Source of the DNA: Pseudevernia furfuracea | Lineage: Eukaryota > Ascomycota > Lecanoromycetes > Lecanorales > Parmeliaceae | DNA length: 64,000 nucleotides | Assembly: GCA_022315425.1 (NCBI GenBank) | Contig: JAIUPT010000042.1 | Span: 744,001 to 808,000 of the forward strand | Reading direction: 5' to 3' | In this document: piece by piece, positions 41,043 to 51,361 of the stretch | Layout of the letters: every line of letters begins with the position of its first letter | Numbering within the stretch: the first letter of the stretch is position 1 | Position numbers and translations under genes: made by a program | Notes under the pieces: generated by a model | Told to the model about the DNA's origin: nothing | The model's database searches: none | What the model saw: the letters and a program-made list of their open reading frames with translations, nothing else

Positions 41043-43207
41043 ATGGCAGCCAATGATAGCGCGTCTGTTTCGTCGCCTAGCACGCTGACCTCAGAGAGTG
41101 CAGGTTCATCAGGTCAGTCGAAGATAGCTTATGCGGTCAAAAATCAGCAGCATTGACCGTTTCTCTAGGCTTCGATACTCCTCGTCGAGCACAACCATAT
41201 GGCCGACAACTAGAAGAGCTTCATATACCACCAAACACAGCCTCGTCACAGTCAACACCAAAAGATTTGCCGAGGCAGCATTCATATCACTCGTCACATG
41301 AATTTGCGGGGGGTCCAGCTCCTGGGATCAATGTTCAACAAGCCACGCCTCAAGGATCTCACTACGCGAACTCTCCAGGTGGTGCATCACTCCCAGGCTC
41401 TCTTCAACCAGGCCGTCCAGGTGCCTCAGCGTCCATTACTGCGCCTTCTACTGTACCAACATTACCTCAACTCCAGAATCCCGCCCAAAAGCAACCTCAC
41501 TCCTCACGACCTTCAACGACCAGCCAATCACACAGCTATTCTCGGTCCAGTCCAGCTGGTATGGATCAGACAAAATACGCCCCTTTTGTCAATATCCCTG
41601 AGAGTTCCAAATACGCATCACCGCCTAGCCACAGATACACGTCATCTCAGACAAGCCAAGGCGACACTGGATATTCACCGCTCGGCTTGGCTGATATACG
41701 ACCGTTAGCTGACTCAGTAGTAAATGACGGGCCTCAAAGCGGAAACCCATACTCAAACGACGGGTATCCTGCGTTCCCTACGAACAGCAACTATTTAGCT
41801 CCGTGGGCAGTCTATGCCTTTGATTGGTGCAAATGGCCAGTCCAGCAGCAGAATTCTGGCGATTCAGCCGGCAAGATGGCGATTGGAAGTTACGTTGAGG
41901 ATGGGCATAACTTCGTAAGTAGCCAATTATGTTGCAATTACATAATTGAAAAGCTGGGCCATGTCTTTCTAATTCATGTTCTAGATTCAAATTCTCGAAA
42001 CTCAGGTTGCCCCAGAGCCAGAAATCGACCACTCCATAGACGCGCCCCAGTTTGGTCTTGAGTTCATTAAGACCGCAGAAGCAACTCATTCCTATCCAGT
42101 CACAAGGATACTATGGGAACCGGCGTCCTCCCAAAAGCAGTCTACTGACCTCCTGGCTACATCCGGCGACCATTTACGCTTGTGGTCTCTGCCATCACAG
42201 TCGTCCCATAATTCAAGAAATTCTATATCTCGCTCGTCTAATAATTCACAGCAGCCGCCTCAAAAGCTGACACCTCTTGCTCTTCTCTCGAACTCCAAAT
42301 CGCCCGAACACACTGCACCACTCACTTCATTGGATTGGAACACACTTTCTCCAAGTCTCATTATTACTTCCAGCATCGACACCACTTGTACAATATGGGA
42401 TATACCCACGCTTACGGCTAAGACGCAACTGATAGCGCACGATAAAGAAGTCTTCGATGTGCGTTTCTGCGCTAACAGCGTCGACGTGTTCGTGAGCTGT
42501 GGCGCCGATGGTAGTGTACGGATGTTCGACCTCAGGAGCCTAGAACACAGTACAATCATTTATGAGCCTTCGGAGAAAAACAATGAAAAGTGTTGGTCTC
42601 CTTGATCCGATGCAACACATCTTGGCTGACAAACTGGCTTCTAGCTTCAAGTCCTGGGAACATGAGTCCAACAACTGCGCAGCAAACAATGTCATACGCA
42701 CCACCACTACTCAGACTAGCAGGTGGGTCAACCCCATTCTCACATTTACTCAACCTCTCTTTTGACTTAGCGTGACGTCTTGTAGCTTCTCCCCATGATG
42801 CGCATCTTTTGGCAACATTTTCACAAGATTCAAACAGCATACGAATTCTCGATGTTCGGCAACCAGGCCAGGCATTACTCGAACTACGAGGACACGCAGC
42901 TGCTATTAATTGCATAGAATGGTCGCCTTCTCGAAGAGGCACGCTGGCATCTGGTGGAGACGATTCGCTAGTACTAATATGGGATCTTCTGAACCAAGGC
43001 AATGCCACGCTGGCTCCAGGCTCGAACAGCAATTCGCAGGCATCAGGAAACTCAACCCCCGCCAATACACAAGGACCGACCGCAAGTTGGCAATGCGATT
43101 ATGAAGTTGGGAACATTAGTTGGGCGCCGCAGAGCGGCTTGACCAGTCAAGGGAGCGACTGGTTGGGCGTTAGCGGTGGTAGAGGCGTTTGGGGTGTTTC
43201 ATTATGA
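41043..43207 (+). CDS. WD40-repeat protein of the DCAF7/WDR68 (TTG1/AN11) family
   Basis: Five exons, 41043-41112, 41169-41914, 41985-42591, 42645-42722 and 42786-43207, total 1923 nt, 640 residues. Every junction keeps phase: SSG|FDTPRR, DGHNF|IQILETQVAP, NNEKS|SSPGNMSP and LLRLA|ASPHDAHLL. The N-terminal 200 residues are Ser/Pro/Gln-rich and fungus-specific. The propeller begins NYLAPWAVYAFDWCKWP and includes PVTRILWEPASSQKQSTDLLATSGDHLRLW, LTSLDWNTLSPSLIITSSIDTTCTIWD, DVRFCANSVDVFVSCGADGSVRMFDLRSLEHSTIIYE and INCIEWSPSRRGTLASGGDDSLVLIWDL. FDLRSLEHSTIIYE is characteristic of DCAF7/WDR68, an adaptor for DYRK/HIPK kinases and Cul4-Ddb1. The donor of intron 3 (GTTGGT) is weak. Three short exons would be lost in a frame-only reading. 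Confidence 0.88.
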
Positions 43208-43691
43208 TAGAACCTCATCAGGGATCTGATGCGCTGTTTTTTTTTGGCATTTACTCTAGCAATGCATCACAAGCGAGGAGTCGGGAGTCGCTAAGAGCCA
43301 TGATCTAGATAGAACCAGGGGCATGTATGACTGATGTTGTTCACATAGTCTCGAAAGTACGCAGTTGACCGCATTAACAATCCGGCAAGAACATTTTCGG
43401 CTTTCAGTGATCTAGTAATCTGTCGTGGTCGCGAACTCCTTCAGTACTGAACGGTAAGATTCTGCTAGCGCCTATTGGTTAGCCAGTGACTCGTATATTT
43501 GTAGCAGCAGCGAGGTCACACGAACACCCGTGAATATGTCGCGTTATGCTAATAATCCCATATAGCCTAGTTATTTAGTGTGTTGCCTAATAGTCTTTCT
43601 TACACGATGACTTTTTGTACGTTTGTATGTTCCCGAGGTTTCAGCACCGATTGTTCTGTTGATTCTCCCGTTCCCACCTGCGAACCTAACT
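43208..43691. other. Intergenic region, WD40 3' / Atg28-like 5'
   Basis: 484 bp between tandem genes. A run of T lies near 43239-43246. No other signal recognised. Confidence 0.4.
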
Positions 43692-45133
43692 ATGTCACTT
43701 AGATCCCTCTTCAACCTCCCTTCTTCTGACAAAGACATTCCTCTCCTTCCAATACATTCATCCCGAAACTCAACGCCCTCTCAAACCTACCAGACCGCGC
43801 CAGCAAGCCCTGACCCACGACCTCCCTCAAAAATGACTTCTGTTCAGATCCCGCTCTCCGATGCCCTTATCACCATCTCACGCCAGGAAGCCCACCTGCA
43901 AAGTACCCTTCAGCATCTTCTCGATGCCCAAGGTGAAGGTCTTCTTGCTGGTCTGACTGGCGGCCCACCTCAAGGCGAAACATCATCTACAGGTAGCAGG
44001 ACACCAACGACTGCATACTCCAGCCCTGGCGGGCCCAGTAAGCCAAGGGCTGTTGTGCCCGTGCGGCAACCCGCGAAGAGGAAACTAGGTCTGAAAGGCG
44101 CGCGCAGAGGCATCGCGCGCGCCATATCGGATCTGGCGAACCTGAAGATCGAGGAGGGCCGGATATTAGAAGGGGAACTCCTGCAGCGAGCAGAGATACT
44201 AAGCACCGTGCAGCGGTTTGAAGCAAAGACGGTCGGATTGCAAGAACGCATCGGTAACATTGAATCAGAAGACACGACCCGCCGAGTGGAGGATCTTAAA
44301 AGCGAGGAAAAGGCTTTAGATCACGAGATCCGGGAATTGGAAACTAGATTGTGGGAAATGAAGGCCAAGCACCGCCACCTGCTACGAGAGATTGAAGGTT
44401 TGGATAATAGTGTGCAGAGCAAACTTAGCTCTTATAAGTCCGCGTTGACGTTGGCGGAGAAGGAGTCGAGGAGATTCCTTCAGAGACCGCCAATTCGGGG
44501 TAATAGGACTGCTACGACTACAGGGCTATGGGCTTTACCGGCTGAGCGACGGACACTGCAAATGGCGAGCGAGCAATACGCTGAGGAGCAAGATGTATTA
44601 ACAAAGCGGGTTGACGAGGTGGAGACGGAAAGGTCCGCGCTGGAAGATGGCTCTGGGGTCTGGAACGAAGTCGTTGAGGAAGTTAATGGTGTCGAAAAGC
44701 TACTACAGGAAGAGATGCAGAAAATGCGAGCGCCTTTGGCCCAAGATAACGGAAATGGCAATGCTAGTGGGGGAATGAGGAAGATTTTGGAGCACATGTC
44801 AAAAGCAAGAACAAAAATTGAAAGGAAACTTGAGGTTTCAGAAGCACGGGATTGGAAGCTCCTGGTATGCTGCATTGGGGCCGAGCTGGAAGCCATGACT
44901 GAAGGGCAGACTGTGCTGCAGGGTGCATTTGAGGCTGCTCAACGATCTCTGTGAGTGAAGATGGCCAGGTTCCTGTTACTGACACCAGTTTGGTCTCCCC
45001 AGTTGACCTCTCAGCACGTCTGGAAGCATTGGAGCAAGACCGCCCAGCAGAGCCTCGTGATATCTTGGATAGGTCAGAGGATGAGGACGACGGACCTGGC
45101 CCAGATTTGCTTATCTCGAACGATGATATATAG
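43692..45133 (+). CDS. Coiled-coil protein, probable Atg28-like autophagy factor
   Basis: The main exon starts at ATG 43692 (MSLRSLFNLPSSDKD) and its frame closes at 44954. Pro/Ser-rich residues 1-140 precede RKLGLKGARRGIARAISDLANLKIEEGRILEGEL, the segment that suggests Atg28. A long coiled coil (about 180-400: Glu/Lys/Arg heptads, ETRLWEMKAKHRHLLREIEGLDN, QYAEEQDVLTKRVDEVETERS) follows. An acidic tail, EPRDILDRSEDEDDGPGPDLLISNDDI ending at 45133, lies in another frame. A GTGAGT...CACCAG intron (44951-44988) joins AQRSL to LVSPVDLSARLEALEQD in phase, but at 38 bp is unusually short, so this junction is uncertain. Atg28 was described in pexophagy in methylotrophic yeast. The resemblance here is from memory of the family and the symbol is withheld. 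An unrelated coiled-coil protein remains possible. Confidence 0.6.
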
Positions 45134-45434
45134 ACAGATATCAGGGCGTACCAGGGTACCCAAGCCAATGAATATTACAGTCTTTCTGTCGTAGATAGCT
45201 TCGAGCTTCCGTGTCCTCCTTCTGTGCTCGCAACCCTAAGTTGGCTGTATTGGGTTTAGTGCAATAAAAATTGGCCAATCCTGAAGCTTGGTTGGAACTA
45301 ATGCTTTTTGTTGTTTGTGAGCTCTGTCATATTTCTGTAACAGCAAAGACTGCTCACAATGACTTCAACATACAGTGGCCCAGCCCAAACGTACCTGATC
45401 GTTGCGAAGCCGCTAATAGCGCCGAGCCATAACG

Positions 45435-46870
45435 ATGCTCCCCGAGCCCACTTTCTCATTCACCATTCCTTCGATATACGATGACACAACTCTTGATTGT
45501 CGAATATGTGAGTTATGTTTTTGGAGATTTTTCTGCCCTAATAAGAATGCTTTATGGGTCGTAAGACACGTTGCGGGAGCAAGCCGCTCCTACTTAGGAC
45601 TGGTCGCACGACTCAAGCTGTATCCTAACAGAGATATGCTGACTCGGAAATCGTTAAGATAGCCCCCCACATTCAGTCTTGAATCCTATGAATGCCGATC
45701 CCGCATGGAGCCCACGAGGAGCCATTTTTGCACATCCGTATGCACCGTTTGGTGGATGCTACGATGATTGTGTTGTATTAGCAGTTGCTGCTGAGATCTT
45801 GAAGCAAGGCTTTGTGGTCGGGACATTCAACTTTCGGTAGGATTTCAAAGACCGCCGGGACTTGTGCCATTGACTAATGTCTTCACAGAGGTGCAGGATC
45901 CTCCAAAGGTAGAACCAGCTGGCAAGGCAAGCCCGAGACTGAGGACTACTTCTCCTTCGTTGGATTCTTTGTACATTATATCGAGGGCCTTAGAAAGCAC
46001 AGACTTCACACGCGCTTGCATATGACCCCAGATACAATGCTGTTCCCAATACCATCGGCGTATGAGCTGTCGCTACCACCTTCGACCAAACCTGGCGGCA
46101 TGAAATTTATAATCGGTGGCTACTCCTACGGCGCTCTTATAACAACCCTACTACCCCCGACAGAGGAAATATTACGACGCTTTGCAAAAGTCAATAAAGG
46201 TACTCCAGAGGCAGAGGTTAGGCTTCGGGCTACCAGTTTGGCAGCGCAATGGAACAAGGACGCCTTACTATACGGCGAAGCACAACAAGCTCGAAATACG
46301 AGGTCTCATGAGAAGCTCAGGACATCAGCGCATGCAATGGCGGTGACTGTTGGAGGAGAAGAATCCGAGTCGGGTAGTCGGCGTGCAAGCCATGAAGGCA
46401 GGAGGAGTTTGGACGCTGTACGGAGGAGCATGGAAAGGTCGACAAAGAAGTTGCTACGACAGCATAATAGCGAAGTGTCTGAGCATACACTTGTGGTCGA
46501 GAGCCTCGTACCTGTGGAAATTCCTACACCGCAGACGCATTATCTCCTGATATCTCCTCTGCAGCCACCAATTTCGATGTTTGCAACGATGTTCTCAAAT
46601 CTGCGCTCAGGATATCTCGCTCAAAGAGAAGCAAAGTTGCTGGATCATCCCACGCTGGTTATCTACGGCGACAAGGATTTTTTTACGTCGCAGAGTAAAT
46701 TAGGAAGATGGGCCGAGAATCTGAAGGTTAAATCAAATTCGCTGTTCCAATTCCACGAGGTTTTTGGTGCAGGTCATTTTTGGCGCGAAGAAGGGGTAGA
46801 GATCCAGATGAGAGGCTTTGTCAAAGAGTGGATACGGGATATTGCTCGGAGCCATCCACTCACTGAGTAA
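45435..46870 (+). CDS. Alpha/beta hydrolase fold protein
   Basis: Three exons, 45435-45507, 45659-45836 and 45889-46870, 410 residues. The first intron is 151 bp with acceptor GTTAAG; the second is 52 bp with GACTAAT and CACAG. The junctions give LDCRIY|SPPHSVLNP and GTFNF|RGAGSSKGRTSW, a canonical oxyanion-side HPYAPFGG...NFRGAG arrangement. The nucleophile elbow GGYSYGALITT puts Ser at about 163; the acid is likely in LVIYGDKDFFTS and the base in FGAGHFWRE near the C-terminus. An insert of about 100 residues (Ser/Arg-rich, residues about 195-290) separates nucleophile and acid, as in many fungal homologues. Substrate is unknown; esterase, lipase and peptidase are all open. No signal peptide is seen. 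It lies in tandem downstream of the Atg28-like gene. Confidence 0.87.
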
Positions 46871-48324
46871 AGAATTGGGTTCCCACATGGCACATTCCCG
46901 GAACTTTCCTGCTGTACTTGAGCCAGGCCTTCAAAGACCGAGGTGCTACTACGGTTCAGACTCCGCCATCTTGACGACATCATCGCAATTTGGGGTAAAT
47001 ATAAATCTTGTTCCATGGTTGGCAGCCCAAAATGTTGAACAAATGAAAGGGAGATCCAACTGTTAATTGTCCGAAAACGAATTCCCAGCAGAGCCTTCAA
47101 TTGAAATCCTCGATGAATTCTCCGAACGAAGCCCATGCTAAGAATGTCTCTGAGTTGAACTCGCTGACGACAGTCAGATGTCTCTGGATAATGCCCGCCG
47201 TACATACAATTGTGAGCTTTGTCAGTATGTAAGTGTCGAAGGGATCCTGGCCCCGTTCATTTGCGGAGACAACACCAAGTCCCAGAGAGCTATCGTTGGA
47301 AATTAAAGGCTCTGCGGAAACACCCTGGATGTTGGCATGACTTCGATCTAGACAAGCTGGCGGTGAGTCGGAACTGGTCCGCTTGTCAATCTTGTGGCGC
47401 CTTGTTCCTTGGGTCGAGGATGTGCTTGAGCTTGGTTTGCTGCCAGACCGGTGGTCGTCCTACTGCCTCTATTCCATTGTTTTGTGCGTGCAGAACAAGT
47501 GCCAAATTGAGAAGAAAAGCTGGCAACTTGTTTGTAATCGTGGCCGCACTCCTCGCTTCGTTCAGTGCAGTTGAGCCTCGTTCGGTGGTTAGTACGGTCT
47601 TCTCACTGTATACCAAGTAGTGACTGAAGATTAATACACCTCTCACAATGCTTATACGTATCACACGGCCTTTCTCTCGTCCAGCTTGGTATATTCCTCC
47701 AAGTTGAAGAGCGTAATTGGTGGTGTAATAGAGTACGGGTGTCAAATGACTCGTGTGTCCAGCCCTAACCGTTATTTTCTGCAGGGACCGAGGGGATGCC
47801 ATCATCCCATGACGTTGTCAAGCTTCTAAGACTGGTGTGGGAAAGTTGAGCATGTACTCTACTTGAGGCGGCGTTGATGGGTTGATGTTCAACTTGATGC
47901 GTTGATGCGTTGATGCGTTGATGCGTTGTTGCTTTGCTGTGCTGTGCTGTTGTGCTGTTTAATCATGCTTGGACTTGGTCTTGGAGTACGCTCCAGCACT
48001 ATTTACCCGCAAAGTGTTTCTTTCTTTACTACTGTACACAATACTCGTAATAATAATAATGTTGTGCATGTAGAGAGTAGTTAGGTACATATCAATAAGG
48101 TAGCTGAAGTCAAAATCAGTTGCCGAAAGAACTCTAAGTAATTAATTACTCCATGCACCAATGCCTACTATTCGAGTCTAATAAATAAAGCATGAGACCA
48201 ACCTCGTGACAACTGATACAATATTTATTCCATATTAATTGCACCTTATACCAATACCTTAACCAATACCCCCAACCCACATTGAAAATATTATTGTCCT
48301 TCCCAAAAGCAATGACCTCTCACT
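46871..48324. other. Intergenic region, 1.45 kb
   Basis: Frames of 133 (+) and 139 (-) codons overlap each other and show no recognisable domain. An 8-bp tandem repeat sits at 47894-47925, and 48030-48310 is A/T-rich, presumably the promoter of the patatin gene. Confidence 0.5.
47894..47925 (+). repeat. Minisatellite, four copies of TTGATGCG
   Basis: Four perfect tandem copies of TTGATGCG, followed by TTGTTGC and then GCTGT-type repeats to about 47958. Degenerate TTGATG copies also precede the perfect block (47875-47890). Confidence 0.9.
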
Positions 48325-50903
48325 ATGGCTTATATTCCAAGCATTCCATTCCTACATAGTCTGACCCTCAACCATGCTGATGACGAGCCTCAAGCTCCAA
48401 CCGGTGGAAAGCAGAATCAAAAGATACGTCGGTCCTCGAGCTCACTTGCCAGTCTGCTACACTTTGCGCGAAACCCAATCGAAAGCGTAGGAGAAGCGGT
48501 CGAGAATTGGTATGATGGCACCACCAAGGAGGAACGTGCGAGACGACAAAGCCTTGCGGACAGGAAACAGCTCTTGTATTTGAAGATGCGATTGGTAAGC
48601 TGACCAGCCGTACCAATGTAGCCCATTGCTACAAATGCTGACTGAGGGCGCCAAGGCTACAAATCATGCCGATTGGAAAGCGGCAGCTACAGAGCTCGAC
48701 GACCTGCAAGGGAACAATGAGTGGAAGTCTATCTTCGAATCACCAGACTACGATGCCCCCCTCGTGGAAGCGCGGTCAAAGCAGCTTGACGAAGCACGCA
48801 TAAGCTGTGACATTGGACGCATGCTTTTCCTCATCCGGACTTCTTTGAGCCGAGATCTGGGGGACATGGGTAATCTGCGGATGTACAAACATACCCACAT
48901 TGGCACCAAGGACCTGATAGAGCGATACCTCTCATCGGCATTGGAAACTCTGAAGGCATTACTCGACGTTTCCGCGAGGGCAAAGTGCGATGGAATGGAA
49001 TCCAAATACATACTCGAACAAGTGCTATCTGCAAGGCAAGCATTCGGCAGGAGTGCCCTTCTGCTGTCTGGTGGGGCAACATTTGGGATGAATCATATTG
49101 GGGTCCTCAAAGCACTCTGGGAAGCCAAGCTTCTACCTCGCATCATATCCGGCGCCTCAGCAGGCAGCATCGTATGTGCAGTTCTGTGTGTTCACACCGA
49201 AGAAGAAATACCCGAAGTCCTTGATACGTTCTGCAATGGAGATCTTGCGGTGTTTGAAGAGGAAGATAATGAGGATGGGCTGCTACGTAAAGCAGTGCGG
49301 TTCCTCAAACACGGTGCGGTATATGACATTGGCCATTTGACGAGGGTGATGAAAGATATGTTGGGTGATATAACGTTTCAAGAGGCCTACAATCGGACCA
49401 GGAAGATTCTGAATATCTGTGTCTCGAGTGCGAGTCTGTATGAGCTTCCGAGACTGCTCAACTACATTACCGCGCCCAATGTGCTTATATGGTCTGCTGT
49501 GTAAGTACTGCTCATTGCTCGAATTGTATGAGAAGCTAACAATACGCAGAGCTGCATCTTGCTCGGTCCCATGTATCTATACAGCTGCTTCGCTCCTTGC
49601 TAAGGATCCCAAGACTGGCGAAGCCGTACCTTGGAATCCTTCTCCGCAGCGATGGATTGATGGCTCAGTCGATAATGATATACCCATGACTCGACTAGCT
49701 GAAATGTTTAACGTCAATCACTTCATTGTATCCCAAGTCAATCCTCACGTCGTCCCTTTTCTCATCAAAGACGAGGACGCCATAGAAGAAGAAGCCAAAA
49801 GGTCCAGCGGCACAATATCGCCCGGGCCAATATGGTTCAACAACATGTCTCACCTTGCCAAAAGCGAGGCACTACATCGGATGCACACATTGGCAGATTT
49901 GGGTATCTTTCCCAACATTTTGACCAAGACAGTATCTGTGCTCAGTCAGAAATACTCTGGCGACATCACCATCTTCCCGGAGATCTCATACGCGGACTTC
50001 CCCCGGATGCTATCCAATCCAACCCCAGATTTTATGCGTCGAGCTATGCTGGGCGGCGAGCGAGCTACCTGGCCTAAAATGAGCATCATCAAGAATCACT
50101 GCGCTATAGAATTAGCATTGGACGACGCAGTGCAGAAACTACGCGCAAGGGTAGCCTTTAGTCCAAGCGAAATCGAGTCGAGGATGCGTCCACCACAAGT
50201 CTCTGACCCTAGGAAAGGAACCCGAAGACGAACACGATTAAGGCGGCCTCTCTCGCAGACCAGCGCTCCTGAAGCGGCTGTTGCCTCTATAAGCACACCT
50301 TCCGTTAACACTCACAGAACACCAAACCTTCGTCATAGGAAGTCTTTGAGCATAAACACCCTCTTCTACGGTCGATCAGGAGAAGACCAGCGGCTCCTAA
50401 CGTCCGACACCCCCCTCCACGACGTCACATCTTCCGGCGCCGATGAAACTTCAAATCTAACATCCTCATCATCTTCCACCTCTTTCTCATCCCCTACAGA
50501 ATCCCCATCCTCTCCCATTGGAGAAAAGAAGTGGAACTGGTCCCTTTTCGGTTCTGCATCGCAGCCTGCCACTCCATCAAATCATGGTGGTGAGATATTC
50601 GCGCCAGCGGCCCACAGCGCTAAGCCTACCGTCCCTGCGTTTGCCATGACGCCAAGCACGAGTTCCCCGAACATGTCAGCCAATTCGTCCGAATCCCGGT
50701 ACAAACGGATATTCCATCACAGTCCAACGGGTCAAACGGCCTCCCAACTTCTTGGAAGGAACCACGAGAGCAAGAATTCGACTGGGCAACCGACGGTAGG
50801 TGGTCGTGAGCCGAAGATCATGAAGAGGGATTGGGCGCTCGAGATCGACATACCTACAGGTACCAAAACGAGGGGAAAGAGGAAAGAATTAAGCGACTGT
50901 TGA
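48325..50903 (+). CDS. Patatin-type triacylglycerol lipase (Tgl3/4/5 family)
   Basis: Three exons, 48325-48594, 48656-49500 and 49550-50903, 822 residues. Splices restore LYLKMRL|ATNHADWKAAATELDDLQGNNEWK and WSAV|AASCSVPCIYTAA. The first 200 residues form the region that precedes patatin in fungal lipid-droplet lipases. The patatin domain starts ALLLSGGATFGMNHIGVLKALWEAKLLPRIISGASAGSIV: an oxyanion GGAT loop and nucleophile Ser at about 258 in GASAG. The catalytic Asp lies in WIDGSVDNDIP at about 409. The catalytic dyad is intact. The last 280 residues are Ser/Pro-rich with a basic patch (RRRTRLRRP), probably a phosphoregulated tail. Yeast Tgl3-5 hydrolyse stored triacylglycerol on lipid droplets; Tgl4 and Tgl5 share this layout best, but I cannot choose between them. 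Confidence 0.92.
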
Positions 50904-51361
50904 GACTGCGTGACCAGCATGACGACCGGAGTATGACCGTGATGGGATTTTATTGGGGATGTTATTGCTAGGGCAAACGGGTGTGCATTCATTTAGCGGG
51001 CATTGCATTGCATTTTGATACCCAGACCATATATGGCATACATGGAATTTGAATATGGAGTATGTCGGTCAATGGGATGGGGCTAGGTTTGGCTGTATCC
51101 TAGAGTGTAAGGGTATGATGCTGCTGTGTTGACTGGAATACGTCGAATACAGAGAAAGCAGAACACCCCAAACAGATGAAAATGATTTTTGTAACCCCCA
51201 TGGATTGATACCATTGCGTGCAGCATTTCATTGAATCCTGATAGCCAAAGGTAGAATGTAGGCCTCAGACAATCTCTCAGTGCTACTATGATCGCTACCA
51301 CGTCCCCTTGCGCCCGAAAAATGCACGTGCTGCCTCTATCACAGCACCTCCACCCTTCTCC
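50904..51361. other. Convergent 3' region, patatin lipase / SPT5
   Basis: 458 bp with no gene recognised. Both 3' UTRs must lie here. Confidence 0.4.

Noticed and set aside
47219..47805. Overlapping frames of 133 (+) and 139 (-) codons
   Set aside because: They overlap on opposite strands in a repeat-bearing intergenic region and neither resembles a protein family.
47894..47925. CRISPR-like array
   Set aside because: Units are 8 bp and directly tandem with no spacers, in a eukaryotic genome.
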